DNA of 64,000 nucleotides, taken from B46-G9 sp964548365. Its GTDB lineage: Bacteria; Desulfobacterota; DSM-4660; Desulfatiglandales; Desulfatiglandaceae. The notes under the pieces are model-generated. The model was given only the letters and a program-made list of their open reading frames with translations. It did no database searches and was not told where the DNA came from. The position numbers and the translations under genes are program-made. The stretch lies in assembly GCA_964548365.1 (NCBI GenBank), contig CAZJRD010000010.1, positions 1 to 64,000 on the forward strand, written 5' to 3'. Positions 25,590 through 34,180 of the stretch are shown here, in pieces. Position 1 is the first letter of the stretch. Each line of letters begins with the position of its first letter.

Positions 25590-26335
25590 TAGAGGAAGAT
25601 TTCAGCCAGGGTGATTCCCTTGTTCATCGCATGGATCCCAGGCTCAAGCTGGTTACCGCGGCCGTGCTTTCAGCGATTGTCGCTGTTTCATCCCGGTGGC
25701 CTGCCTATATACCCGGTGCCTTTTTGGCTCTCGGCTTGGTTTTGCTGGCAAGGCTTCCCCTCTGGAAGGTCTTCATCAGGCTGCTCATGGTGAATGGGTT
25801 GATTCTCTTTCTTTGGTTCCTTCTTCCCTTTACCGTGAGCGGGGAGGCCTTATGGACGCTTGGTCCCTTTGCCGCCAGCAGGGAAGGCATTGCCTTGGCC
25901 GCCCATATCACCATCCGGTCCAACATCATTGTGCTTGCCTTCCTGTCACTGGTGTCCACCACCCCGGTTTTCGCCCTGGGGCATGCCATGGGAGACTTGG
26001 GCATTCCGGACAAGATGGTTCAGCTCTTTTTCTTTACCTATCGTTATATTCATGTTATTTATGAAGAATATCAACGATTGTTGAGGGCCTTGAAAATCAG
26101 GGGATTCCGGGCAAGAAGCAACCTCCACACCTATCGCACCTATGCCTACCTGGTGGGGATGCTCTTGGTGAAAAGTTACGAGCGGGCGGAGAGGGTAAGA
26201 GAGGCCATGCTCTGCAGGGGTTTCAAAGGTCGATTTTATACTCTGTATGAATTTTCTGTGCACGGTGCCGATATTGCTCTGACCGTGATTCTGCTATCCG
26301 GCGCGGTAGCCATGGCCTTATTAGAATGGATGTAA
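25586..26335 (+). CDS. ECF/CbiQ-type transmembrane permease subunit (EcfT/CbiQ)
   Basis: A 249-residue membrane protein with about five hydrophobic segments. The family start HRMDPRLKLVTAAVLSA is present. So are the cytoplasmic coupling motifs: RYIHVIYEEYQRLLRALKIRGF near residue 155 and RVREAMLCRGFKG near 200 (two Ala-Arg-Gly-type helices). Its ATG overlaps the stop of the acyl-CoA synthetase (ATGA). The partner ATPase follows. No substrate-binding (S or CbiM/N) subunit gene is adjacent. The conserved CbiQ-like arrangement and the His-rich ATPase tail point to Ni or Co uptake, by inference. Confidence 0.88.
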   Translation: MIEEDFSQGDSLVHRMDPRLKLVTAAVLSAIVAVSSRWPAYIPGAFLALGLVLLARLPLWKVFIRLLMVNGLILFLWFLLPFTVSGEALWTLGPFAASREGIALAAHITIRSNIIVLAFLSLVSTTPVFALGHAMGDLGIPDKMVQLFFFTYRYIHVIYEEYQRLLRALKIRGFRARSNLHTYRTYAYLVGMLLVKSYERAERVREAMLCRGFKGRFYTLYEFSVHGADIALTVILLSGAVAMALLEWM

Positions 26336-26388
26336 ATGTGAGGGGGCCATGTTTTTGGATTAATTGCATAAGCGTACAAGGGTAACGA

Positions 26389-27138
26389 ATGAAGAAAGAA
26401 AATGTCATGATCAATATTGAAAATCTCTCCTTCTCCTATAACGGACATGCATCTGCACTCGATCACGTCTCGTTTCAACTTTCTGCAAAGGAGAAGGTGG
26501 GCCTGGTCGGACCGAACGGCAGTGGCAAAACCACCCTTTTTCTCCTGACCATGGGACTCCTTCACCCGTCGTCAGGAAACATCGAACTCTTTGGGAAAAA
26601 AATGCAGCGGGAAGCGGATTTCAGAGAGGTCCGGCAAAAAATAGGGCTCCTTTTTCAGGATGCAGATGACCAGCTTTTCTGCCCAACAGTGCTGGAAGAT
26701 GTTGCTTTCGGGCCTTTGAACCAGGGCTGGTCCAGCAGGGAGGCGCGGGAGATCGCTACCCAGACGCTCGGATCTCTCGGGCTCGATGGCTTTGAGGACC
26801 GAGTGACCCACAAGCTGTCAGGAGGGGAAAAACGGTTGGTCTCCCTTGCAACCGTCCTCGCCATGAAACCGGAAATACTGCTCCTGGATGAGCCCACCAC
26901 GGGACTCGATGCCGAGACCACGCGGAGGCTCATTTCTATTCTGGAGACCCTGGATCTTTCCTATATCCTGATCTCTCATGATATGGATTTTATCGTGAAG
27001 GCCACCGGCAGGATCTACGCCATGGTGAATGGAAAGCTCACCACGGAAGAAGAGGTTGTCCCACATACGCACGTGCACGCCCATGGCTATGGGCGACTTC
27101 CCCATGTGCACACGTCTACAGAAGAGGTCAACCCATGA
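26389..27138 (+). CDS. ECF/CbiO-type ABC ATPase with a His-rich C-terminus
   Basis: A 249-residue ABC ATPase. Walker A GPNGSGKTT lies near residue 43, a Q-loop in LFQDADDQLFCPTVLEDVAFGP, the signature LSGGEKRLVSLATVLA near 143 and Walker B ILLLDEPTTGLD near 163, with a final ISHDMDF switch His. The DADDQLF and VAFGPLN segments are hallmarks of the CbiO/EcfA branch. The last 30 residues contain HTHVHAHGYGRLPHVH, eight His in a short stretch. That could bind or buffer a transition metal and supports Ni/Co transport. It follows the EcfT-like gene by 53 bases. Confidence 0.9.
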   Translation: MKKENVMINIENLSFSYNGHASALDHVSFQLSAKEKVGLVGPNGSGKTTLFLLTMGLLHPSSGNIELFGKKMQREADFREVRQKIGLLFQDADDQLFCPTVLEDVAFGPLNQGWSSREAREIATQTLGSLGLDGFEDRVTHKLSGGEKRLVSLATVLAMKPEILLLDEPTTGLDAETTRRLISILETLDLSYILISHDMDFIVKATGRIYAMVNGKLTTEEEVVPHTHVHAHGYGRLPHVHTSTEEVNP

Positions 27139-27286
27139 AGTCATTTCACCTGTGAATCCGTTCATAGCTGCAGAGCAGGCGACGGAAAAAAGAAAGTTGC
27201 ATACCACATGGTGAGACATTATTGTCTAGGAAACACGTGAAAAATGTATCCAGACGGTGGTTGATTGAAGAGGGGGAAAAGCCGGA

Positions 27287-29929
27287 GTGAAAAAGGTTAT
27301 CAGAATGCGGGAAATGCAGGATAACCAAGCGGGAATTGTCCGAAAGGTCTCTGCCACGGGTGAGATGGGGCGCAGGATCAGAGAGATGGGCCTTGTGCCT
27401 GACACACCCATTAAGATCCAGGGGAGGGCCCCCCTGAAAGATCCGGTGGCCATAAAGATTAGGGATTATACACTGACCCTGAGAAACAACGAGGCGAGCT
27501 ACATCATGGTGGAAGTGGATATCCCCGAAGACCGACAAGGGGCGAAGCCCGAAAAGAAGCTCACCATAGCCCTGTCGGGAAACCCCAATTCAGGAAAGAC
27601 CACCTTGTTTAATGCCATTACCGGTGCCAGGCAACATATTGCCAATTACCCGGGCGTAACGGTGGAAAAGAAAGTTGGCCGGGTTTTCCATAAAGAGCAA
27701 GAGATTGAAGTGGTGGACCTGCCCGGTACCTATTCCCTCACCGCGTATTCCCTGGAAGAAATTGTGGCCCGGGATTTTGTGGTCAACGAAAGGCCTGACC
27801 TGGTAGTTGATGTGGTTGATGCATCCAACCTGGATCGAAACCTCTATCTGGCCGTCCAGTTCAAGGAACTCGGGGTTCCGCTGATGATCGCCCTCAACAT
27901 GATGGATCTGGCTGAATCGAGGGGTATCAGTATTGATCCGGAAGAGCTTTCACGGTTGATGGGGGTGCCTGTTATACCCATGGTGGCTAGATCCAGCAAA
28001 GGGATAAAGCGATTCCTCGACAAAGTGGTTGAATTTGGAACCCGATCGAAAGAATGGGAGCCAGCGGTCATTACCTATGGGAGGGATATTGACGAGAGCC
28101 TTGCCGAAATAGAGGATATCGTCCAATCGAGCCAGGTGACTGATGGAAAATATCCGACTCGATGGCTGGCGATCAAGTGCCTTGAAGGTGACAGCCAGAT
28201 CCTCGGGTTTTTGGAAAAAGAGCCGGAGCCGGGGCCCAGAATTGAAAAAATCTGTACCAGAACGTCGAAACATTTGATGTCCACCCTTGAAGAAGAACCC
28301 GAGGGAATCATTGCTGACTACCGTTACGGATACATAGCGGGAGTTACCAAGAAGTGCCTGAAGAGAAAAATTGAATCGCGTCTCAATTCTTCCGACTATA
28401 TTGACCGGATCCTGACAAACCGTATTCTGGGGCCACTTATCATGGTTCTTGTCCTTTACGGGATCTACAGTGTCACCTTTTACGTCAGCGAAGCACCGGT
28501 CACCTGGCTCGAAAGCCTCTTTGAATTGCTGAAACAAGGGGTATCCCTGGTGATCCCCGCCGGGAACCTCCAGTCCCTTATCGTTTCGGGAGTTATTGAC
28601 GGTATGGGGGGGGTCTTGGGCTTTGTACCGTTGATCATGTTTATGTTTCTGGCCATTGCCGTTATGGAAGATTCGGGATACATGGCCAGGGTGGCTTATA
28701 TGCTTGACCGGGTTTTACGGTGGTTCGGTCTCCACGGCAATTCGGTCATGGCCTTGATTGTGAGCGGCGGAATTTCAGGAGGGTGTGCGGTGCCTGGCGT
28801 CATGGCAACCAGGACGCTGAGGGATCCGAAAGAGAGAATCGCCACCCTGCTGGTCGTGCCTTTCATGAATTGTGGGGCCAAGTTGCCCGTATACGCTGTC
28901 CTCATCGCGGCCTTTTTCCCCCATAACCGGGCACGGGTGCTTTTTATCCTTACCATGCTGTCGTGGGGATTTGCCCTGTTTGCGGCCAAGATTATCCGCT
29001 CCACCGTCCTGAAGGGGCCGAAGACACCGTTTGTCATGGAGCTTCCCCCGTATCGGGCGCCGACCATTAAGGGACTGTTGATTCACACCTGGGAAAGGAC
29101 CTGGCAGTACATCAAGAAGGCCGGAACCGTTATCCTGGGGATATCCATAGTCCTCTGGGCAATGATGACATTCCCAGGACTTTCAAAAGACCAGGTCAGT
29201 ACCTTTTCCGAGCGTGCAGCGGGACTTGAGAAGGCCTTTCTAACCGCTCCTCATGTGCAGGATTTCATAAGGAGCCCGCAGGAACTGCACAGCCTGCACA
29301 GCCTCTCTCTCCAGTACCATTCGGCCCAGCAACAAAGGGATGGCAACGCTCTCGCCCGGCTGGAAAAAAACCCGCTATTTCCCCTGGTGCAGGCGGCCGT
29401 TGTTTTTAAAAAGGCGCGTTCCTGGCCCGAGATTCAGCAAAAGGAATTGGTCGCGGTTGCCAGGCGTTACCTTCAATTGCAGAAAGGCCTGAAAGAAATT
29501 GCAACCCAGAAACAGCAGGCCACGCTGAATCGTACTGTGGCAGGATGGATCGGCCGCGCCCTGGAAAGAGTAACCTGGCCTCTGGGTTTTGACTACCGGG
29601 TCAATATTGCCCTGGTGGGAGGCTTTGCAGCCAAGGAGATCGTGGTCTCCACGTTGGGGACAGCCTATTCCCTGGGAGAGAGCGATCCGGAAGCCGGAGG
29701 TTCCTTGTCGGACAGGCTGAAAAGCGATCCCCGCTGGAATCCCCTGCTGGCCTTTACCCTTCTTATTTTTACCATGCTCTACGTACCCTGCTTTGCTACA
29801 GTCATTATCATGAGCAAAGAGAGTTCCTGGCGGTGGGCGGCGTTTTCAATCAGTTTTAACCTGGTTGTCGCGTATATCATAGCCCTTGTTATTTTCCAGG
29901 GAGGGAGGCTGCTGGGACTCGGAGTCTGA
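27287..29929 (+). CDS. feoB: Fused FeoA-FeoB ferrous iron transporter
   Basis: An 880-residue protein from a GTG (an ATG at 27305 is possible). Residues 1-80 are an SH3-like FeoA domain (GIVRKVSATGEMGRRIREMGLVP, ending in ASYIMVEV). The G domain follows: G1 GNPNSGKTTLFN near 98, G3 VDLPGTYSL near 146, G4 NMMD near 205, then the helical GDI region. The membrane part has Gate motifs (MEDSGYMARVAYMLDR, SGGCAVPGVMATR, PFMNCGAKLPVYAVL) and a second gate block (GGFAAKEIVVSTLGTAY). A hydrophilic insert of roughly 110 residues (about 640-760, Gln/Leu-rich) lies between late membrane helices. It imports Fe(II) across the inner membrane. Typical of anaerobes. Confidence 0.95.
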   Translation: MKKVIRMREMQDNQAGIVRKVSATGEMGRRIREMGLVPDTPIKIQGRAPLKDPVAIKIRDYTLTLRNNEASYIMVEVDIPEDRQGAKPEKKLTIALSGNPNSGKTTLFNAITGARQHIANYPGVTVEKKVGRVFHKEQEIEVVDLPGTYSLTAYSLEEIVARDFVVNERPDLVVDVVDASNLDRNLYLAVQFKELGVPLMIALNMMDLAESRGISIDPEELSRLMGVPVIPMVARSSKGIKRFLDKVVEFGTRSKEWEPAVITYGRDIDESLAEIEDIVQSSQVTDGKYPTRWLAIKCLEGDSQILGFLEKEPEPGPRIEKICTRTSKHLMSTLEEEPEGIIADYRYGYIAGVTKKCLKRKIESRLNSSDYIDRILTNRILGPLIMVLVLYGIYSVTFYVSEAPVTWLESLFELLKQGVSLVIPAGNLQSLIVSGVIDGMGGVLGFVPLIMFMFLAIAVMEDSGYMARVAYMLDRVLRWFGLHGNSVMALIVSGGISGGCAVPGVMATRTLRDPKERIATLLVVPFMNCGAKLPVYAVLIAAFFPHNRARVLFILTMLSWGFALFAAKIIRSTVLKGPKTPFVMELPPYRAPTIKGLLIHTWERTWQYIKKAGTVILGISIVLWAMMTFPGLSKDQVSTFSERAAGLEKAFLTAPHVQDFIRSPQELHSLHSLSLQYHSAQQQRDGNALARLEKNPLFPLVQAAVVFKKARSWPEIQQKELVAVARRYLQLQKGLKEIATQKQQATLNRTVAGWIGRALERVTWPLGFDYRVNIALVGGFAAKEIVVSTLGTAYSLGESDPEAGGSLSDRLKSDPRWNPLLAFTLLIFTMLYVPCFATVIIMSKESSWRWAAFSISFNLVVAYIIALVIFQGGRLLGLGV

Positions 29930-29939
29930 GAACAGCTAA

Positions 29940-30252
29940 CCCGCATTTCTCGCGGGCAATCTATTGCGGCGGCGGATAGCCCCATGTCTCCTGCGTTGCG
30001 CTAGAAGAATGACTTCGACGTACTGATAGTACGCATTCATCCATTTTTCTTCGCGCGCTCCCGATAGCGGAATTTCGCAAGCTCAACTTGCTATCCACGG
30101 AACTCGCCACCACCTCGCTACGAAGACCCGTGAGAAATGCGGGCCAGAAAAAAACCTGTTTTTGCTGTGGAAAAGCAGAGAAGATAGTGTTATAATCTTC
30201 GGAACCTGGGCTTTTCCATAGTCTCGTGACGAAGATCGGTGAGAAATCCAGG
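29940..30252. repeat. Inverted-repeat (MITE-like) element with an adjacent partial copy
   Basis: Arms of 17 bases at 29940-29956 and 30127-30143 are inverted copies with one mismatch. Inside are GGATAGC/GCTATCC and a central CGTAC-TGATA-GTACG hairpin (30019-30033). A second copy of the right end follows: 30121-30143 and 30230-30252 share about 18 of 23 positions as direct repeats (CGAAGA, GTGAGAAAT). The second copy also has its own AACCTGG/CCAGGTT pair. No open frame of note is present. It fills the 391-base gap between feoB and greA and looks like one whole and one decayed non-autonomous element. Confidence 0.65.
30168..30196 (+). promoter_or_regulatory. Sigma-70 promoter for greA
   Basis: TGGAAA at 30168-30173, 17 bases, then a perfect TATAAT at 30191-30196. 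It lies about 125 bases before the greA ATG and just downstream of the right arm of the repeat element, so the element may have brought or framed the promoter. A prediction only. Confidence 0.5.
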
Positions 30253-30320
30253 TTATAAGCCTGTGATTCGCCGGATGGCGACATGGGCAATATTTTTTTT
30301 GATGAGAGGGCAGTTGTAAA

Positions 30321-30788
30321 ATGGAAAGAATTCCAATCACAAGAGAAGGTCTTGTCAAGTTGAGAGAAGAGCTTGGGCATTTAATGAATGTGGAACGACC
30401 CAAGAATATTAAGGCAATTGAAGAGGCCAGGAGCCACGGGGATATCAGCGAAAATGCCGAATACCACGCAGCCAAGGAACGACAGTCCTTTTTGGAAGGA
30501 AGAATCAATGAGTTGAAGGCGGCAGTCGGCAACGCTGAAGTGATCGAACCGGACAATGGTCCCGTGGACCGGGCCGTCTTCGGCAGGACAGTCACCGTAT
30601 ATAATCTCGAAACAGAGGAAGAGACCGCTTACCAACTGGTTGGTCCCTATGAATCCAATCCCGAGCAGGGGAAAATTTCTGTTACTTCTCCCATAGGGCA
30701 GGCCCTTATTGGCAGAGAAGAAGGAGACGAAATCAAGGTGAGAGCTCCCGGAGGTCTCCAGGAATACGAAATAGTAGAAATCCGATGA
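30321..30788 (+). CDS. greA: Transcription elongation factor GreA
   Basis: A 155-residue protein of the standard GreA length. The N-terminal coiled coil has ITREGLVKLREELGHL and the tip motif EARSHGDISENAEYHAAKERQ with the acidic D and E residues that reach into the RNA polymerase channel. The C-terminal domain carries TVTVYNLETEEE, YQLVGPYESNPEQGKISVTSPIGQALIGREEGDEI. GreA stimulates cleavage of backtracked RNA to restart stalled polymerase. The stop overlaps the next start (ATGA), so it is coupled to the FKBP gene. Confidence 0.96.
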   Translation: MERIPITREGLVKLREELGHLMNVERPKNIKAIEEARSHGDISENAEYHAAKERQSFLEGRINELKAAVGNAEVIEPDNGPVDRAVFGRTVTVYNLETEEETAYQLVGPYESNPEQGKISVTSPIGQALIGREEGDEIKVRAPGGLQEYEIVEIR

Positions 30789-31285
30789 GGGGGAATATGC
30801 AAGACATTACTACTGGCATGGCCGTCACAATGAAGTTCGTCATGCGGAGCCATCTGCCGGATGGAACAGTGAAAGAACGCCCTGAAGAAACCATTGAGTT
30901 CATATTCGGCGTGGAAAGGCAGCCTGCGTCGCTGGAAAAGGCCCTTGAGCATGCGCGACCCGGGGATAAGATACAGGTACACATCCCTCCTGATGAAATT
31001 TATGGAGAGTACGATCCTATCCTGGTGCATGAGATTCCTAAGGAGGGGCTGATAAAGAACCGTATCAAGAAAGGGCAGTTCTATCGCCAGATGAAGAAGG
31101 GAGCACTGGTCTCTTTCAAGGTGCTGGAGGTCCGATCTGAAACGGTGCTGGCGGACTTCAACAAACCCATGGCAGGAATTGCCGCCTCTATGGACCTGGA
31201 TGTCCTCAGTGTAAGGGAAGCCGGCAAAAAAGAGATTGCGGCCGCCATTGATGCCCAGAACAAGCGGAGCATAGGGTGCGGGTAG
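30785..31285 (+). CDS. SlyD-like FKBP-type peptidyl-prolyl isomerase
   Basis: About 166 residues (or 162 from the ATG at 30797). The FKBP core starts ITTGMAVTMKFVMRSHLPDGTVKE and has EFIFGVERQPASLEKALEHARPGDKIQVHIPPDEIYGEYDP, the SlyD/FkpA-type pattern with a flap-like middle region (residues about 75-130), then FNKPMAGIAASMDLDVLSV, close to the family NHPLAGxxLxFxVxV. No signal peptide, so cytoplasmic. SlyD proteins are folding helpers and can bind Ni through a His-rich tail. That tail is absent here, so a chaperone/isomerase role is likelier than Ni delivery. The family position usually reading NHPLAG is altered to NKPMAG. Confidence 0.85.
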   Translation: MRGNMQDITTGMAVTMKFVMRSHLPDGTVKERPEETIEFIFGVERQPASLEKALEHARPGDKIQVHIPPDEIYGEYDPILVHEIPKEGLIKNRIKKGQFYRQMKKGALVSFKVLEVRSETVLADFNKPMAGIAASMDLDVLSVREAGKKEIAAAIDAQNKRSIGCG

Positions 31286-31293
31286 AGGAGAAA

Positions 31294-31773
31294 ATGACTC
31301 AGATCTTTATTCACGGTCTAGACAGCAGCAACCAGGGAACGAAGGGCCGCTTTTTCCGGGACAAATACCCGGATATGATCATTCCAAATTTTGAAGGGCC
31401 ACTGCAAAAAAGGCTCGAAAAACTGGAAAAGGTCCTTTCCGGGCAGTCCGCTATAACGCTGATAGGCTCCAGTTTTGGCGGGCTCATGGCAACCGTTTTT
31501 GCCATTGATCACCCCGCCCAGGTGGAAAGGGTCATCCTTCTTGCCCCGGCCTTGCCCATGCTGGAGGCCCTTCCTGAGAAGCGGGAGAAGATTGTTTCCA
31601 TCCCGGTCTGGCTTTACCACGGCAGAGAAGATACCCTGCTTCCACCAGACACGGTCATTCCCATTGCACGCAGAATTTTTTCGGACCTGCACCTCCATGA
31701 AGTGGAGGACGACCACATGCTTCACAAGATCTTCAGGGATATCCCCTGGGAAGAGCTCCTCAAAGGCAGGTGA
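31294..31773 (+). CDS. Small alpha/beta-hydrolase, YqiA-like esterase
   Basis: A 159-residue protein from the ATG at 31294 (GAGGAG before it); a GTG at 31276 overlapping the previous stop is less likely. It has FIHGLDSSNQGTKGRFF at the start and the nucleophile elbow GSSFGG near residue 57. The catalytic Asp is in HGREDTLLP and the His in VEDDHMLH. It is a minimal-length hydrolase like the YqiA/UPF0227 esterases, which act on short acyl esters. The substrate is unknown. Third gene in the greA group; a small palindrome follows before a convergent gene. Confidence 0.82.
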   Translation: MTQIFIHGLDSSNQGTKGRFFRDKYPDMIIPNFEGPLQKRLEKLEKVLSGQSAITLIGSSFGGLMATVFAIDHPAQVERVILLAPALPMLEALPEKREKIVSIPVWLYHGREDTLLPPDTVIPIARRIFSDLHLHEVEDDHMLHKIFRDIPWEELLKGR

Positions 31774-31795
31774 ATAGGCTGAAGCGTATTAGCCC

Positions 31796-31810
31796 GGGTT
31801 AGCTTAACCC
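31796..31810. terminator. Short palindromic stem between convergent genes
   Basis: GGGTTA (31796-31801), GCT, TAACCC (31805-31810) form a perfect six-pair hairpin with a three-base loop. It overlaps the stop codon of the PurN-like gene and lies 22 bases after the esterase stop. Without a clear T tract it is at best a weak two-way terminator. Confidence 0.35.
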
Positions 31811-32613
31811 TGAAAGCCTTCGCGATAGCCGTTGGGAACAGGCACTCCATCCACGTACACCCTCTTTTCCTCATCCAGTTCGAACCGACCCCGCGCGATC
31901 ATTTCAATGGTGCGGGGAAATATCTTCCAGTCGCCGAGCTCCTTGAGCCGTTCCTGGTGATCATCCACCACCTGCTGGAATCGTTCGCGGTCTTTCAGAA
32001 CATCATCAAGGGGAACAGGAAGAGAAACAGCAAGCCCTTCGGAGACCATGAGCAGGGGGCCCGTGTCAACTCCCGCATCGGTCCACAGAGTTGACGCGCG
32101 GAGGACCTTTTCTCCTGCCGCAATGGCGTCTCTGACCGCGTGATCCCCCACGTATTTTCGGTGACCTTCGGGTGTCAGGATGGATAAATCAGCCGGATGC
32201 ACATTCACACATCCAGGCAAGGTGATGTAGCTCATGTAGCCGCCAAGGGCTAGCACATCGATTTCAAAGGCCTTCACCAGGTGCCCGGCAAGACGGTCGT
32301 ATTGCCGCCTGGCAGACAGTCCTTCGGGGATGGAAACGGTCCTCTTGAGGGAGCGCAAGCGATGAAATGCCCGTATATCGTGGCTGACGTAGGGGAGGCC
32401 ATGTTCAAGCGCGATTTTTTCCCCCGCGGAGCCTCCGTCCGAACGGTCGCTGAAGAGAAAGACCACCTCAAAGGGGGAAGCACACTCTTCTTGGTTCAAT
32501 CGTTGCTGAAGCTCCAGGAGCTTGCGGACATTGGTCCCTGACCCGGACAGAAACGCTGCCACGCGCATGGGACGACTTTTTGCAGCCGGGTCAAAAATAG
32601 GCCTGATCACCAT
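31804..32613 (-). CDS. PurN-like formyltransferase family protein
   Basis: A 269-residue protein from the ATG at 32613; the upstream open extension has no family match. It resembles phosphoribosylglycinamide formyltransferase: VAAFLSGSGTNVRKLLEL (phosphate-binding loop), VVFLFSDRSDG, VDVLALGGYMSYIT-like core, then VNVHPADLS with the catalytic Asn and His and the third catalytic residue in GVDTGPLL. It departs from PurN in the loop after NVHP, where the usual SLLPxFxG is replaced by about eleven different residues, and it is about 60 residues longer. So it may use another formyl acceptor. No purine gene is adjacent. It lies 127 bases from the divergent PGK on the same strand. Confidence 0.75.
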   Translation of the reverse strand: MVIRPIFDPAAKSRPMRVAAFLSGSGTNVRKLLELQQRLNQEECASPFEVVFLFSDRSDGGSAGEKIALEHGLPYVSHDIRAFHRLRSLKRTVSIPEGLSARRQYDRLAGHLVKAFEIDVLALGGYMSYITLPGCVNVHPADLSILTPEGHRKYVGDHAVRDAIAAGEKVLRASTLWTDAGVDTGPLLMVSEGLAVSLPVPLDDVLKDRERFQQVVDDHQERLKELGDWKIFPRTIEMIARGRFELDEEKRVYVDGVPVPNGYREGFQG

Positions 32614-32740
32614 GATCTCTTCTCGGTCCTCTGCCTTTGCATGTTTCCTCACGCCCTGAGCCTTACGCCTCGAAATCATGCCGCTCTGGGGGCAAGCCGA
32701 GGCCTTCGCTTCCCCTAAGCTGTAAGCCGGACACGGATTC

Positions 32741-34042
32741 CTATTCGTTTCTATCCATCAGCACTTCCACCGGCTTCAATCCATAGGGACTTCCCTGTTC
32801 AAGGGCCGCGAGGACACTTCCTCCGCCGGTAAAATAATAGGTATCGGGCGCGTCAAGTCCCTGGAGATAGATACCCGGGCACAACGATTTCAAGGCCTCC
32901 AGGGTATCCCCCCCACCGAAGAGTTTCAGGGCGGAATGGTTTTCGGCAATTGCTTCGTAAAGGGCACGGGAACCCTCAAAGAAGTTCGGCATGAATCCCA
33001 TAACAGCATTGGTAAAGATTGTCCTGGCGGATTTGATGGCGTCATGAACTGCCTGGTTTTCAAGTGATCGGGATACCACATCCAGGATGTAGCCGGCACT
33101 TCCCTTTTCTTTCAGTTTTTCAAGCGAACGCGTCCGATAGCTCTTTTTCACCTCACCTTCCATGGTGTCGGCCTCAACCAAGTAAGACAATTCAAGGATC
33201 TTTCCCGCCTTTTTATCAAGCTCAACCAGTTCAGCAGCCAGATTGCGGTCTTCTTCTGAAACTCCGCTGATTTCCAGGTCATACTTGGCAGAGAGAAAGG
33301 TGTTGTACATGAGACCACCCAGGATGAGATGATCTACCCGGTCATAAAGGGCCTTGACCGGTCCGATCTTGGTATCATATTTGGCTCCCGCGATAATAGC
33401 GAGGAACGGCCTTTCCGGCTCCAGGGCCCGGTAAAGGTTTTCGATCTCCCGCGTGAGCAGTGGGCCGGCATAAGAGGGAAGGCGCTGGGCTACGTCATAG
33501 GTGGATGCATGGGGCTGCCAGGAACCAAAGGCGTCATTGACAAATATATCAGCCAGTTTCGCCAGTTCTTCGGCAAAGCTTTCCCTCGCCTTTCCGCTGG
33601 ATTGTTCCCCTTGAAACCACCTGGAGTTGGGAAGATAGATAATGCTGATCTTCCCGGTTTTTAGCTCCTCAATGGCAGGACCGATAGAATCATCAATATG
33701 GACAATGCCTTTTTCGGGATCGATTGGAAAACGAGGAATGTGTATCTTGACGCCGAGTTTCTGCCGGAGATAGGCGGCTACGGGTTCAACAGACTGATCC
33801 TCTTTGCAGGAGATGTTCCCTGTTTTTTTGTCCCTGGGTCTGCCCACATGGGTGATAAGGATGGGCCGCCCGCCCTTTTCAACGATGGTGTAAAGGGTTC
33901 CGAAGGTGGCATCAATGCGGTAAGGGTCCTTGATCCTTCCCTTCTTCACCACGTTGTGATCGACCCGCACAAGCACCACTTTTTCTTTCAGATCCGCATT
34001 TTCAACTAATCTTAACCGGGGGTCTAGGGCTGTACTTTCCAT
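32741..34042 (-). CDS. Divergent phosphoglycerate kinase homologue
   Basis: A 433-residue protein from the ATG at 34042, which has AGAGGA at good spacing (the ATG at 34051 does not). PGK landmarks are present: VVLVRVDHNVVKKGRIKDPYRIDA, ILITHVGRP, YLPNSRW, ADIFVNDAFG, AIIAGAKYDTKIGPVKAL and GGGDTLEAL near the end. Several are altered: FN is HN in the first motif, SHLGRP is THVGRP, LENVRF is LPNSRW, and the AHRAHAS motif is WQPHAS, losing the Arg that helps bind 3-phosphoglycerate. It may be a paralogue with a different acyl-phosphate substrate, or a slow PGK. No glycolytic gene is adjacent. Confidence 0.8.
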   Translation of the reverse strand: MESTALDPRLRLVENADLKEKVVLVRVDHNVVKKGRIKDPYRIDATFGTLYTIVEKGGRPILITHVGRPRDKKTGNISCKEDQSVEPVAAYLRQKLGVKIHIPRFPIDPEKGIVHIDDSIGPAIEELKTGKISIIYLPNSRWFQGEQSSGKARESFAEELAKLADIFVNDAFGSWQPHASTYDVAQRLPSYAGPLLTREIENLYRALEPERPFLAIIAGAKYDTKIGPVKALYDRVDHLILGGLMYNTFLSAKYDLEISGVSEEDRNLAAELVELDKKAGKILELSYLVEADTMEGEVKKSYRTRSLEKLKEKGSAGYILDVVSRSLENQAVHDAIKSARTIFTNAVMGFMPNFFEGSRALYEAIAENHSALKLFGGGDTLEALKSLCPGIYLQGLDAPDTYYFTGGGSVLAALEQGSPYGLKPVEVLMDRNE

Positions 34043-34180
34043 TTGGCACATTCCTCTGTCTGGGTTATAGTGTACCTGAGTCGTGAGTCTGGAGTCGTGA
34101 ACGTCTTTTCCAGTTTAATATCCCAAAGCATAGAGAATCAAGTTGAAAATTGAATGGCGCGGACGCGGAGGCCTGAAGGG

